NCBI RefSeq assembly: GCF_016862175.1
Contig: NZ_BOML01000050.1
Location: 124,001 to 188,000, forward strand
Source of the DNA: Paractinoplanes durhamensis
GTDB taxonomy: Bacteria; Actinomycetota; Actinomycetes; Mycobacteriales; Micromonosporaceae
Length of the DNA stretch: 64,000 nucleotides
Direction of reading: 5' to 3'
Positions 52,158 to 61,516 of this stretch are shown here, piece after piece (positions within the stretch are counted from its first letter, which is position 1; every line of letters begins with the position of its first letter). Below the pieces are notes generated by a model that made no database searches, was not told the origin of the DNA, and worked only from the letters and a program-made list of their open reading frames with translations. Both the position numbers and the translations under genes were made by a program.

Positions 52158-52426
52158 TTACGCCGGGCGATCGACGCGCCGAACGCGGTGATCACCTCGC
52201 GCCGGGCCGCGCCGCGGGTGCGCAGCACGGCGTGCCCGCCGGCCCAGGCGATGCTCGCGTAGAGCGGCGTCCAGACCGCGCCGAACGCCCACGACGGCGG
52301 CTGCCAGGGCGGCTTTTCGAGGGTGCGGTACCAGCGGGTTCCGGTGTTCACCGCGGTCGAACCGGCGACGGCGGTCGCGGTCACGGCCGCCGCCGAGGCG
52401 GTGTAGGCAAGCCAGCGCGTACTCAT
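52148..52426 (-). pseudogene. tspO: Half-length TspO/MBR protein
   Basis: 92 residues against about 150-160 for TspO. It has the first helix and the conserved block WYRTLEKPPWQPPSWAFGAVWTPLYASIAWAGGHAVLR, then diverges and stops; helices 3-5 are missing. TspO proteins bind porphyrins and need all five helices for the pocket, so this is probably broken. Its stop overlaps the convergent OYE end. Confidence 0.7.
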
Positions 52427-52488
52427 AAGTTTCGTCCTTTCCCGCGAATCGCCAGCGGAATCATCCCCGCGCTTGCTGGAATCGGTAT

Positions 52489-55400
52489 ATGACGCCCGAA
52501 ACCGCCACCGAGTCGACACGGGCCGCCCTGCGGGCCTGGCGCGACGGCCTGGTGAACCTCGACGCCGGCAACCGGATGATCAACTTCCGGCGGTCCGAGA
52601 CGGGCATGGTGGAGATCGCCGGGCCGCCGCCGGGGGTGATCGTCGGCGCGCTGCGCTCGGGCGGTGAGCACGGCTTCGCGGGCGAGGGCGAGTTCTTCCG
52701 CACCGGCCTGGATTCCAACCAGCTCGGCACGGTGCTGCGGCGGCTGATGCGTAAGGCCCGGCAGGACTTCCTCGACCGCGGCGTGGACGCGCTGCACCTG
52801 TCGATCGGCATGCTGCACTGGGCGGAGGACTCGTCGTATGTCAGCCCGCTCCTGCTGCTGCCGGTGGAGCTGACCGCGGCCGGCCCGGCCGACCTGCCCA
52901 GGCTGCGCGGCCGCGACGACGACCCGGTGGTCAACCCGGCTCTGGTGCTGCGGATGCGTCTGCTCGGCATCGAGCTGCCGACCGTGGACTCGCTCGACAC
53001 CCTGGATCTGGCCGAGTTCCTGACCCGGGTGCGGGCGGCGACGGCCGGGCGGGACGGCTGGCGGGTCGACGAGACGGTGCTGCTGTCCACGTTCAGCTTC
53101 CACAAGGAGGCGATGTACCGGGACCTGCACGACAACGAGGACCGCATCCTCGACCACCCGGTGATCCGCAACCTGGCCCTGGTCGACGGCTCCCCCGGCT
53201 TCGAGCCGATCGCACCCGCCGACGTCGACCGGCTCGCCCCGCCCGAGGAGATGCCGCTGGTCCTCGACGCCGACGCGTCCCAGCGGGCCGGCATCGCCGC
53301 GGCCACCGCCGGGCACAGCTTCGTGCTCGACGGCCCGCCCGGCACCGGCAAGTCGCAGACCATCGCCAACATGATCGGTTGCCTGCTGCACGCCGGGAAG
53401 CGGGTTCTGTTCGTCTCGGAGAAGGCGGCCGCGCTCGAGGTGGTGCGCAACCGGCTCGGCGACGCCGGTCTCGGCGGCTACCTCCTCGAACTGCACAGCC
53501 ACAAGGCCACCCGCAAGGAGGTCGCACGGGGTTTGGCGGCGGCGCTCGACGAGCCGCCGATTCCGCCATCGACGCCGGCGGCGCGCACGGTCGGTGCGGC
53601 GCTGGCTTCCCGCGAGGGGCTTTCCGCGTACGCCGAGGCGATGAACGAGGTACGCGAACCGCTCGGTGCCAGCCTGCACGACATCCTCGGCCGCTGCGCG
53701 CAGCTCGCCGGTGTGCCCGCCGCACCCGCGCCCGAACCGGCCACCCTCACCCCGGACACCCTGCGGCAGGTCCGCGACGCCGCCGACCGGCTGGCCCGGT
53801 CCTGGCGGCCAGCCGCGCTCGGCGACGACTTCGCCTGGCGGGAGGTCACCGAGCACGACCCGCTCGACGCCCGGCTGCAGCGGGCCGAGCACGCGCTGCG
53901 CGACCTGTCCGGCGCGGCCGGGCGCAACGCCGCGCTCGCCGCCGCGTTCGGCCTGACCCGGCCGGCCGGTGCGGCCGCGCTCGCCGCCCTGGCCGCGCAT
54001 GCTGCCGGCCGCCCGGCCGGGGTCGACGACGCGTGGCTGACCGCGGCCAGTCTGCGGCCGGTGCGCAAGGCCGCCACCGAGCGCGGGCGCCGGCTCGCCG
54101 GGGTGCGGCAGGCCCGGGACGCCGTCCGGGCCGCCGCCGGGGTCGGGTGGGACGACCTTCCCGCGCCGGAGGACGTGCCCGCCGTGAAGCGGGCCGAGAC
54201 CCGGCCGGCCGCGGTCGACCCGGGGCCGCTGACCGCCGAGGCCGCCGCCGGGCTGACCCGCCGCTTCGACGACGACGCCACCCTCCTCGAGGAGCGGCTC
54301 CGCGACGTCAGCAAGATCACCGCCGCGCTGACCCTGCCCGCGGCCGGCACGTTCAACGACGTCGCCCGGGTTCTTGCGCTCTGCGAGCTCGGCGGGCGGG
54401 CCAACCGGCCAGAGCCGTACTGGTTCGGGGCGGGGGTGCTCGCCAAGGCCAACACCGCGGTGGCCGCACTGCGCCAGGGCGTCGAAGCGCTGACCGCGGC
54501 CGAGGGGCAGGCCCGGCTCTACTTCCGCGAGGCGATCCTCGACCAACCCGTCGAACAACTCGCGGACCGGCTCACCCGGGTGCATCGCGGGCTGTTCCGC
54601 AAGCTGTTCGGGGCCTATCGCCGCGACTACGAGGCGGTGGCCGCGTTCGCGCTGCCCTCGATGTCCTCCTCCGACGCGGTCGCGCACCTCGGCACCGCGG
54701 TCGCCTGGCGGGCCGCCCGCCGCGACCTGGCCGCCCTCGAACAGGAGCACGCCGCCGTCCTCGGCCGGTTCTGGCGCGGCGCCACCACCGACTTCGCCGC
54801 CCTGAACGAGGCTCTGCAGGTCGCCGCCGACCTGCTGCGCTGGGCCCCGCCGCAGGCCGTGCCCGCGGTCATCGACCACGTCTGCGCGCCGGTGCCGGAC
54901 GACTCTCTGCTGCGGGCCGCCGCCGCGGTGTCGGCCGCGATCGCCCGCTGGCAGTCCACGCTGCGGCCGGCGCCGGAGCCGGCCGCCCGGCCCGAGCTGG
55001 CCCAGGCCGGCGTCCGGGACGCGATCGCCTGGCTGCGCGCCAACGCGGCTCCGCTGTCCGCCACCGCCCGCCTGGTCAGCGCGTACGACGAGGCCACCGG
55101 CCGCACCCTTGATCTGGCCGGCGCCGAACGTTTTGCCGCCCTGCGGCAGGCCGTCGTCGATGCCGCCGGCTCTCTCGGCGCGGAGAGCGCCGACGACGAG
55201 AACACCGAGACCGCTGCCATCGACTGGGCGGAGAAGGCGCGGCAGCTCGCCACCGGCAGCGCCGAGAAGCCGCTCACCGCCGCGCAGGCCGCCGCCCTCG
55301 CGGCGAGCCGGCCCGCCGACGGGCTTGCCGCCAAGGCCGCCGCCTGGACGCAGGCCCGTGACGCGGTGACCGCCGCGTTCGGGGCCGCCCGGCGGGCCGC

Positions 55401-57207
55401 GCTGGTCGAGTCGCTCGAAGACTACGAGCGCGGGCCCGCCCTGCTGCGGGAGCTGCGTGAGGACTCCAGCGGCCAGGAGGAATGGTTCAGCCACGTGGCG
55501 GCGCGCGAGGTGCTGTCCGGGTTCGGCCTGGACGCGGCGGTCGAGTTCTGCGCGAGCGAACAGGTGCCGCCGGAGCGGCTGCGGCCGGTGCTCGAACGGG
55601 CCGTGCTGCGCGCCTGGGCCGACGACGTGCTGCACCGCGACCGCCGCCTGCACCCGGTGCGCGCCGAGGAGCGCAGCCACCTCGTCGACGAGTTCCGCCG
55701 GCACGACCGCGACCTGGTCGCGTCCGCCCCGGCCCGGATCGCCACGGTGCTGCGCGAACGGCGCGAGTCGAACCTGCCCGCCGAGGAGACGGCCCTGCTC
55801 CGGCGGGAAGGCATGAAGGAGACCCGCCACCTCGCCGTACGGGATCTGATCGGGCGGGCCCGCACCGCCGTACTCGCCATGAAGCCCTGTTTTTTGATGT
55901 CACCGCTCGCGGTGAGTCAGTACCTTCCGCCGGACATCGGCTTCGACGTGGTGATCTTCGACGAGGCGTCCCAGGTGACCCCGGCCGACGCGATCAACTC
56001 GATCTACCGCGGCGCCGCCCTGGTCGCCGCGGGCGACGACAAGCAGCTGCCGCCCACGTCGTTCTTCGAGACCGTCGCCGACCGCGACGGCGGCACCGAC
56101 GTCAGCGACTTCCAGTCCATCCTGGAGCTGGCCAAGGCGTGCGGGGCGTTCCCCAGTCTCGGCCTGGCCTGGCACTACCGCAGCCGGCACGAGGCGCTGA
56201 TCGCCTTCGCCAACCAGGCGTTCTACGGCGGGCGGCTGGTCACCTTCCCGGCCGCCGACGAGCACAGCCCCGACGCCGGTGTGCACCTGATCCCGGCGGC
56301 CGGCGTCTACCGGCGCGGCACCGGCCGGGACAACCCGGTCGAGGCCGCGGTGGTCGCCGAGCGGGTGGTCGCGTCGCTGACCGCCCGGCCCGACCTGTCG
56401 CTCGGCGTCGTCACGTTCTCGGTGACCCAGGCCGACGCGATCGAGGCCGCGCTGGAGACGGCGGTCGCCGAGCACCCCGCACTGGCCGCGCTGCTCGACG
56501 GCGACCGGCTCAACGGGTTCTTCGTGAAGAGCCTCGAATCGGTGCAGGGCGACGAGCGCGACGTGATGATCTTCTCGATCGGCTACGGGCACGACGAACA
56601 GGGGCGGATCAGCACCAACTTCGGCGCGCTCAGCCGGCCCAACGGGTGGCGGCGGCTCAACGTGGCGATCACCCGGGCCCGGCAGCGGGTGGAGATCGTC
56701 TCCTCGATCCGCGCCCGGGACATCCCGGACAGCGCCAACGAGAGCGTCCGGCACCTGGCCGCGTACCTCGACTTCGCCGAACGCGGCGGCGCCCCCTCGT
56801 CGGCGGCGGCCGTCACCGGCGGCGCGCTGGAGGAGTCGGTGCGGGCGGCCGTCGAGTCCTGGGGTTACGCCGTGCACACCCGGATCGGGTCGGGCGGCTA
56901 CCGGATCGACCTCGGCGTGCTGCACCCCGGGCACGAGGGCGAGGTGTACGCGATCGGCATCGAGTGCGACGGCGCCATGTACCACTCGAGCCCGGTCGCC
57001 CGGGACCGCGACCGGCTGCGCGGGGAGGTCCTCGACGGGCTCGGCTGGCGGTTGTACCGGGTGTGGGGCACCGCCTGGTACCGCGACCGGGCCGAGGAGG
57101 AGACTCGCCTGCGGGCCGCCATCGAGAACGCCGTCGCCGACACGTCGCTGCCCGCCCGCGCACCGGGCCACAAACCGGACCTCTTGAAGCTGCTGCCGGT
57201 GTCCTGA
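52489..57207 (+). CDS. DUF4011-SF1 helicase-endonuclease fusion (candidate phage defence)
   Basis: 1572 residues. An N-terminal DUF4011-like part (RDGLVNLDAGNRMINF, LLLLPVEL) is followed by Walker A GPPGTGKSQ at 282-290, a long helical insertion and the second helicase half: VIFDEASQVTP (Asp1158), GDDKQLPPTSFF, WHYRSRHEALIAFAN and NVAITRARQRVEI. The C-terminus is a PD-(D/E)xK-like nuclease of the MTES_1575/Vsr-like type: GGYRIDLGV, IECDGAMYHSS (Glu1492), GLGWRLYRVW. This architecture resembles the DUF4011-helicase-Vsr protein (hhe) tested as a single-gene defence system. ATG 52489. Confidence 0.88.
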   Translation: MTPETATESTRAALRAWRDGLVNLDAGNRMINFRRSETGMVEIAGPPPGVIVGALRSGGEHGFAGEGEFFRTGLDSNQLGTVLRRLMRKARQDFLDRGVDALHLSIGMLHWAEDSSYVSPLLLLPVELTAAGPADLPRLRGRDDDPVVNPALVLRMRLLGIELPTVDSLDTLDLAEFLTRVRAATAGRDGWRVDETVLLSTFSFHKEAMYRDLHDNEDRILDHPVIRNLALVDGSPGFEPIAPADVDRLAPPEEMPLVLDADASQRAGIAAATAGHSFVLDGPPGTGKSQTIANMIGCLLHAGKRVLFVSEKAAALEVVRNRLGDAGLGGYLLELHSHKATRKEVARGLAAALDEPPIPPSTPAARTVGAALASREGLSAYAEAMNEVREPLGASLHDILGRCAQLAGVPAAPAPEPATLTPDTLRQVRDAADRLARSWRPAALGDDFAWREVTEHDPLDARLQRAEHALRDLSGAAGRNAALAAAFGLTRPAGAAALAALAAHAAGRPAGVDDAWLTAASLRPVRKAATERGRRLAGVRQARDAVRAAAGVGWDDLPAPEDVPAVKRAETRPAAVDPGPLTAEAAAGLTRRFDDDATLLEERLRDVSKITAALTLPAAGTFNDVARVLALCELGGRANRPEPYWFGAGVLAKANTAVAALRQGVEALTAAEGQARLYFREAILDQPVEQLADRLTRVHRGLFRKLFGAYRRDYEAVAAFALPSMSSSDAVAHLGTAVAWRAARRDLAALEQEHAAVLGRFWRGATTDFAALNEALQVAADLLRWAPPQAVPAVIDHVCAPVPDDSLLRAAAAVSAAIARWQSTLRPAPEPAARPELAQAGVRDAIAWLRANAAPLSATARLVSAYDEATGRTLDLAGAERFAALRQAVVDAAGSLGAESADDENTETAAIDWAEKARQLATGSAEKPLTAAQAAALAASRPADGLAAKAAAWTQARDAVTAAFGAARRAALVESLEDYERGPALLRELREDSSGQEEWFSHVAAREVLSGFGLDAAVEFCASEQVPPERLRPVLERAVLRAWADDVLHRDRRLHPVRAEERSHLVDEFRRHDRDLVASAPARIATVLRERRESNLPAEETALLRREGMKETRHLAVRDLIGRARTAVLAMKPCFLMSPLAVSQYLPPDIGFDVVIFDEASQVTPADAINSIYRGAALVAAGDDKQLPPTSFFETVADRDGGTDVSDFQSILELAKACGAFPSLGLAWHYRSRHEALIAFANQAFYGGRLVTFPAADEHSPDAGVHLIPAAGVYRRGTGRDNPVEAAVVAERVVASLTARPDLSLGVVTFSVTQADAIEAALETAVAEHPALAALLDGDRLNGFFVKSLESVQGDERDVMIFSIGYGHDEQGRISTNFGALSRPNGWRRLNVAITRARQRVEIVSSIRARDIPDSANESVRHLAAYLDFAERGGAPSSAAAVTGGALEESVRAAVESWGYAVHTRIGSGGYRIDLGVLHPGHEGEVYAIGIECDGAMYHSSPVARDRDRLRGEVLDGLGWRLYRVWGTAWYRDRAEEETRLRAAIENAVADTSLPARAPGHKPDLLKLLPVS

Positions 57208-57249
57208 GGCCTCTTGTCGAACTGCCGACACTTTACTCATTGATCTTTG

Positions 57250-58686
57250 ATGTCGACTGTATTGACTCACGCAGAGTTGATGTCCAGCATTGTCCGGGTG
57301 ACGGTCGGAACAGGGGGGCCGGCGCACGCCGCCCCGGTCAGCTGCGTAGCTCTCCGGGCCGATGGCGGGCGCCTGGCCAGTGGCTCGCACGACCGCAGCG
57401 TGATCGTCTGGGACACCACGGACCCCGCGCGGCCGGCGATGGTGACCGAGTTCGGTCACCGTGCGGCGGTGCTGTCGGTCGCCTGGAACCCGGCCGCCGC
57501 CGACCTCCTCGCGACCGGCGCCGCCGACGGCACCGCGGCGGTGTGGCGAGTGGTCGACGACCGCCCGCCGTCCCAGATGAAGGTCCTGTCCGGACACCCC
57601 GGCCCGGTCACGTCGGTGGCCTGGATGCCGGACGGCCAGCACCTGATCTGCCAGATCGGCGAGTCCCGGGCCGCGGTGTGGAACGCGTTCGGCGAGACCT
57701 ACCTGGGCGAGCTCGCCGATTGCGTACGCCTGGCGGTCTCCCCGCACGGCCTGGTCGCCACGGTCGGCGTCGACCGCCTGGTCGCCGTCCGCGACCTGTG
57801 GCGCGACCCCGGCCGCATCACCTACCTGCCGGCCGCGACGGTCGAGGACTGCGCCTGGTCCCCCGACGGCACCACCCTGGCCCTGGCCGGCGACGACGGC
57901 TCGCTGGAACTGCTCGACAGCACGCTGCGGCCGATCCGCTCGGTCCGCCTCGGCGACACCCCGCTGCGCGGCGTCACCTGGTCGACCGACGGCCGCAGCC
58001 TGATCGCCGGCACCTACGACCCGGCGCTGGTCGCGCTGGACACGTCCGGCCGCCCGCAGTGGCGGCACACGGACGTCCGCCTGTGGCCGCGATCGCTGGC
58101 CGCGGCCGGCGGCACGGTCGTGACGGCCGCCTTCAGCGGCCGCCCCCAGCTGCTCGTCCAGTCGACCGGCCAGCCCCTCGGCCCCGGCCCCAGCCAGGCA
58201 CCACCGGAGCCGAGCGCCCCGTTCCGCGGCGGCGCGGCCGCCGCGACCGGCCGGATCGTGACGGCCGGCCCGCCCGGCGAACGCCACCCGCTGTGGGAGC
58301 ACGAGACCCGGGTGACCGCGATCGCCGCGGTCGGCGACCGGGTGATCGTCTCGGCCGCCCACCGGGCCGTGCGGGTGATGCTGGTGACCGAGAACGATCT
58401 GGCGGTGGAACGCGGCATCACCCTGCACGCACCGGAGCCGGTCAAGGCGGTCGCGGTACTCGGCTCCCCCGAGACTCCGGTGGTGGTGGCGGCCTCGCAC
58501 GACTTCCGCCTGTTCACCTGGACCCTGGACTGGACCGACATGCCGAACGGCCCACGCCTGATCGGCGAGTTCGGCTACGGCATCGCCGCCCTGACCCGCC
58601 TCGACGACCACCGCCTGACCGCCACCGACCACCACGGCGAGATGGTGATCCTGGCCCTGGGCGCCGACGGAGCGCTGTCCGCCTAG
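57250..58686 (+). CDS. WD40-repeat protein
   Basis: 478 residues of WD-type repeats: CVALRADGGRLASGSHDRSVIVWD, SVAWNPAAADLLATGAADGTAAVW, SVAWMPDGQHLI, CAWSPDGTTLALAGDDGSLELLD and weaker ones after, probably one or two beta-propellers. It has no signal peptide. It starts 42 bases after the helicase stop on the same strand; ATG 57250 or 57280. A sensor or scaffold for the helicase is an inference from position. Confidence 0.8.
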   Translation: MSTVLTHAELMSSIVRVTVGTGGPAHAAPVSCVALRADGGRLASGSHDRSVIVWDTTDPARPAMVTEFGHRAAVLSVAWNPAAADLLATGAADGTAAVWRVVDDRPPSQMKVLSGHPGPVTSVAWMPDGQHLICQIGESRAAVWNAFGETYLGELADCVRLAVSPHGLVATVGVDRLVAVRDLWRDPGRITYLPAATVEDCAWSPDGTTLALAGDDGSLELLDSTLRPIRSVRLGDTPLRGVTWSTDGRSLIAGTYDPALVALDTSGRPQWRHTDVRLWPRSLAAAGGTVVTAAFSGRPQLLVQSTGQPLGPGPSQAPPEPSAPFRGGAAAATGRIVTAGPPGERHPLWEHETRVTAIAAVGDRVIVSAAHRAVRVMLVTENDLAVERGITLHAPEPVKAVAVLGSPETPVVVAASHDFRLFTWTLDWTDMPNGPRLIGEFGYGIAALTRLDDHRLTATDHHGEMVILALGADGALSA

Positions 58687-58790
58687 GGCCGCGTATCGCC
58701 ACCGTCGTAGTCCCACCTTCGCACCGGCCGTCCGGGTCGCCGCGGCCGGCACCTCCGCGCCCAGCGCCGTCCGCATCGGCTCGCTTTTCG

Positions 58791-58825
58791 CGACACCTTG
58801 TCGTAATCTTGCCGACAGGTTGTCG
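58791..58825. promoter_or_regulatory. Twin operators of the SDR-tetR operon
   Basis: CGACACCTTGTCG (58791-58803) and CGACAGGTTGTCG (58813-58825) are two CGACA-N3-TGTCG palindromes 22 bases apart, with TAATCT between them as a possible -10. Repression by the TetR protein encoded in the same operon is likely. Confidence 0.65.
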
Positions 58826-58842
58826 TATAAAGGAGCCGAGTT

Positions 58843-59691
58843 ATGACCGAGAAGCTCGTCGTCGTCACCGGGGCCTCCACCGGCATGGGCGCCGCCACCG
58901 CCCATGAGCTGGCAAGCCAGGGCTTCCACGTCCTGGCCGGCGTCCGCCGCGACGTTCCCCGGTCCCCCGGCATCGAGCCGGTCATCCTCGACATCACCGA
59001 CGCCGATCATGTGGCGGCCCTGGCCGAGCGGGTCGCCGCCGACCCGCGGCCGCTGCACGCGCTGATCAACAACGCCGGCATCCAGGTGAACGCCCCGGTC
59101 GAGGCCCTGCCGATGGCCGAGTGGCGGCGGGTGTTCGAGGTCAACCTGTTCGGCCACATCGCGGTGACCCAGGTCCTGCTGCCCGCGCTGCTGCGCAGCC
59201 GGGGCCGGGTGCTCAACATCAGCTCGATCGGCGGCAAGCTGGCGATGCCGACCTACGGTGCGTACGCCGGTGCGAAGTTCGCCCTGGAGGCGGTCAGCGA
59301 CGCACTTCGCCGCGAGGTGGAACCCCTGGGCGTACACGTGATCGTGATCGAACCCGGCGGCGTCCGCACCGAGATGGCCACCCGCGGGGTGGCCACGGCG
59401 AATCACCTGGCCGCCCGGATGACCCCGGAACAGGACGAGCGCTACGGCGACCTGGTCCAGGCGATCAACACGCTGATGTCCACCGGCACCGCCTCCGGCC
59501 TGACCGCCGAGGCCGCCGCCCGGACGATCGCCAAGGCGGTGACCGCCCGCAGGCCACGAACCCGCTACCCGATCGGCCGGGACGCCGCCCTGCTGACCCG
59601 GCTGGCCCGCCTGCTGCCCGACCGCACCCTCGACCGGGTCAGCGCCGCCAACCTGCGCCGCCACTACCCGAAGGCCCTGCTGGGAGGATGA
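58843..59691 (+). CDS. Short-chain dehydrogenase/reductase
   Basis: 282 residues. TGASTGMG cofactor site, INNAGIQVNAPVE, Ser in LNISSIGG, YAGAKFALE with Tyr and Lys, and a C-terminal extension (RRPRTRYPIGRDA) seen in retinol-dehydrogenase-like SDRs. AAAGGAG upstream. Four bases from tetR. Confidence 0.92.
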   Translation: MTEKLVVVTGASTGMGAATAHELASQGFHVLAGVRRDVPRSPGIEPVILDITDADHVAALAERVAADPRPLHALINNAGIQVNAPVEALPMAEWRRVFEVNLFGHIAVTQVLLPALLRSRGRVLNISSIGGKLAMPTYGAYAGAKFALEAVSDALRREVEPLGVHVIVIEPGGVRTEMATRGVATANHLAARMTPEQDERYGDLVQAINTLMSTGTASGLTAEAAARTIAKAVTARRPRTRYPIGRDAALLTRLARLLPDRTLDRVSAANLRRHYPKALLGG

Positions 59692-59695
59692 TCCG

Positions 59696-60322
59696 ATGCC
59701 GCGGATTCGGGGAGCCACGATCGAGGAGCACCACGAGATGGTGTGGGCCGACCTGGCCGAGGCGATGCGGCAGCTGCTGCTCGAACGCGACTACGACTCG
59801 ATCAACATGGGCCACCTCGCGGCCCGGGCCGGCCTGGCCCGCAACACGCTGTACAACTACGCCACCGATAAACACGCCCTGGTCCTGGCGCTGACCCAGC
59901 GGGCGGGCCGGCCCACGGTGGAGCGGGTCACCGCGATCGCGGCACGCTCCGCGGACCCGGCCGCCGATCGGATCGCGGAGATCGTCGGGGCGGTCCTGGA
60001 GGCGTTCACGGATCAGGCCCTGCACCTGATGTTCCGGCCGGGCTCGGCCCCACCGGACACCGCGGAACCGAAGGGCCCGGGCAGCCCGCTCCACGAGATC
60101 GTGGTCGCGGTGGAGAAGGTCGTCCGGGACGGCATCGCCCGGAAGGAGTTCCGCGACCCGGGCGACGTGGGGCTCACGGTGGAGTTGCTGTCCGGCGTCA
60201 TGCGCGCCGGAGCCGAACGCATCGGCCGCGACCCCGCCGCCTTGCCCACCACGGTCCACGAGGCGCGCCACATCATCCTCGCGTCCCTGACCCCCGGCCC
60301 GTCGGCAATCATGTCGGCGTGA
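59696..60322 (+). CDS. TetR-family regulator
   Basis: 208 residues. HTH INMGHLAARAGLARNTLYNYATDKHAL; ligand-binding helices follow. Probable repressor of its own operon through the twin palindromes at 58791. GGAGG lies in the end of the SDR gene. Confidence 0.9.
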   Translation: MPRIRGATIEEHHEMVWADLAEAMRQLLLERDYDSINMGHLAARAGLARNTLYNYATDKHALVLALTQRAGRPTVERVTAIAARSADPAADRIAEIVGAVLEAFTDQALHLMFRPGSAPPDTAEPKGPGSPLHEIVVAVEKVVRDGIARKEFRDPGDVGLTVELLSGVMRAGAERIGRDPAALPTTVHEARHIILASLTPGPSAIMSA

Positions 60323-60711
60323 AGCGGTACCGGAAACGCGATGACCCGCTCGACGGCGCCGACGTCGTGATCGTCGGCCTGTTCTCGGCCAAGGAGAAGG
60401 ATTTCGAGCTCCGGCTGGACCGGCTCGCCGCGTTGGTCGAGGCCTGCGGCGGCCGGGTGGTGGGCCGGCACGTCCAGCGCCGAGGTGCCTCGGACCGCTG
60501 GAAGGAACGCCCGGGCGGCGCGGCCCGGATGTCCGAGCCGTTCTCCCGCCGCACGCTGCTGACCGAGGGCAAGGTCCGCGAGATAGCCGAGGCGTGCCGA
60601 GCGGCCGACATCGACGCCGTGGCCTTCGTGAACACCTTGACCCCCGTACAGCAGACGGTCCTGACGGAACTCCTCGGCCGTCCCGTATTCAGCGGCACCG
60701 AGATTCACTGA
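60319..60711 (+). CDS. Free-standing HflX N-terminal-domain-like protein
   Basis: 130 residues matching the nucleotide-binding N-terminal domain of HflX: VVIVGLFSAKEKDFELRLDRLAALVEACGGRVVGRHVQRR, LTEGKVREIAEACRAADIDAVAFVNTLTPVQQTVLTELLG. The G domain is absent. It overlaps tetR by 4 bases (GTGA). In HflX this domain contacts ribosomal RNA; the role of a lone copy is unknown. Confidence 0.75.
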   Translation: MKRYRKRDDPLDGADVVIVGLFSAKEKDFELRLDRLAALVEACGGRVVGRHVQRRGASDRWKERPGGAARMSEPFSRRTLLTEGKVREIAEACRAADIDAVAFVNTLTPVQQTVLTELLGRPVFSGTEIH

Positions 60712-60725
60712 CGTCGACGATTAGC

Positions 60726-61058
60726 ATGGCCGCCGTGAGTAGCGACGTCGCGTTCTGGAAGGCCGGCGAGGGCGACCCCGGCGAGATCTTCGACGGCTTG
60801 GCCGAGGGGGTGACCGAGCCACTCGAACCGCATTCCGACGTCTCGTGGTTCCGCGGCGAGCTGTTGTCCCGCTGGCCAGACCTGATCGACGTGCTGGAGC
60901 CGGCCGACTACGACCTGCTCGACACACCCGAAGACGGCGCAAAGTACGTCCTGCTCACCTTACCGGTAGGCATGCTCGACCGCCTGGACACCATCTTCGA
61001 CCTGGCCCGGAAGCACGGATTGAGCGGCTTCAGCGGAGTGGCCGACGCAGCCTTCTGA
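60726..61058 (+). CDS. Small acidic protein of unknown function
   Basis: 110 residues, soluble and acidic: VAFWKAGEGDPGEIFDGLAEG, SWFRGELLSRWPDLIDVLEP, YVLLTLPVGMLDRLDTIFDLARKHGLSGF. I do not recognise the family; the layout recalls small immunity-type proteins but no toxin is nearby. ATG 60726 or GTG 60735. Confidence 0.65.
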   Translation: MAAVSSDVAFWKAGEGDPGEIFDGLAEGVTEPLEPHSDVSWFRGELLSRWPDLIDVLEPADYDLLDTPEDGAKYVLLTLPVGMLDRLDTIFDLARKHGLSGFSGVADAAF

Positions 61059-61241
61059 AGTGCGGCGCTACCGCACCGCACCGGACCAGCACTTCCTTGA
61101 AACCGGGTCCTCGGCCCAGCTTCGAGGCCCCGACATCCCGGAAATTGGCCCGTGACCCTGACTTTCGGACGGCGCGGGTCGCAGCCTCCCTGCCCGGAGG
61201 GCACGGTCTTGCGGCGGCCGGACCGCAACCCCGATGTGTCG

Positions 61242-61514
61242 CTAGACGTCCAGGACTTCGATCACCCTGGTGGTCGGGGCAGCGGGGCCGGCCTTCTCTC
61301 GGAGGGTGGCTCGGTCCTGGTCGGCCATGAATGACTCGAAGCCTTCTCGGGCCTGGAAGCGGATCAAGTGGACCTCCGCCGTGCCGTCCGTGCTTCGGGT
61401 TCGGCGCTCCACGGTTGCGCCGTGGCGGGCCAGCAGCTTGAGGACCTCGTTCTCGTAGTGCCGGCCTTCCTCGGATCGGCCGGGGACCATCTCGACTATC
61501 GCCACCAGGAGCAT
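61242..61514 (-). CDS. DUF1330-like small protein (ABM fold)
   Basis: 90 residues: LLVAIVEMVPGRSEEGRHYENEVLKLLARHGATVERR...IRFQAREGFESFMAD. It resembles dimeric alpha-beta barrel proteins. Third gene of a leftward operon, 2 bases after the previous stop. Confidence 0.7.
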   Translation of the reverse strand: MLLVAIVEMVPGRSEEGRHYENEVLKLLARHGATVERRTRSTDGTAEVHLIRFQAREGFESFMADQDRATLREKAGPAAPTTRVIEVLDV

Positions 61515-61516
61515 GG

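Noticed and set aside
55900..59718. 1272-codon minus-strand frame across helicase, WD40 and SDR genes
   Set aside because: It spans three well-defined plus-strand genes and has Gly/Val/Asp-rich shadow composition.
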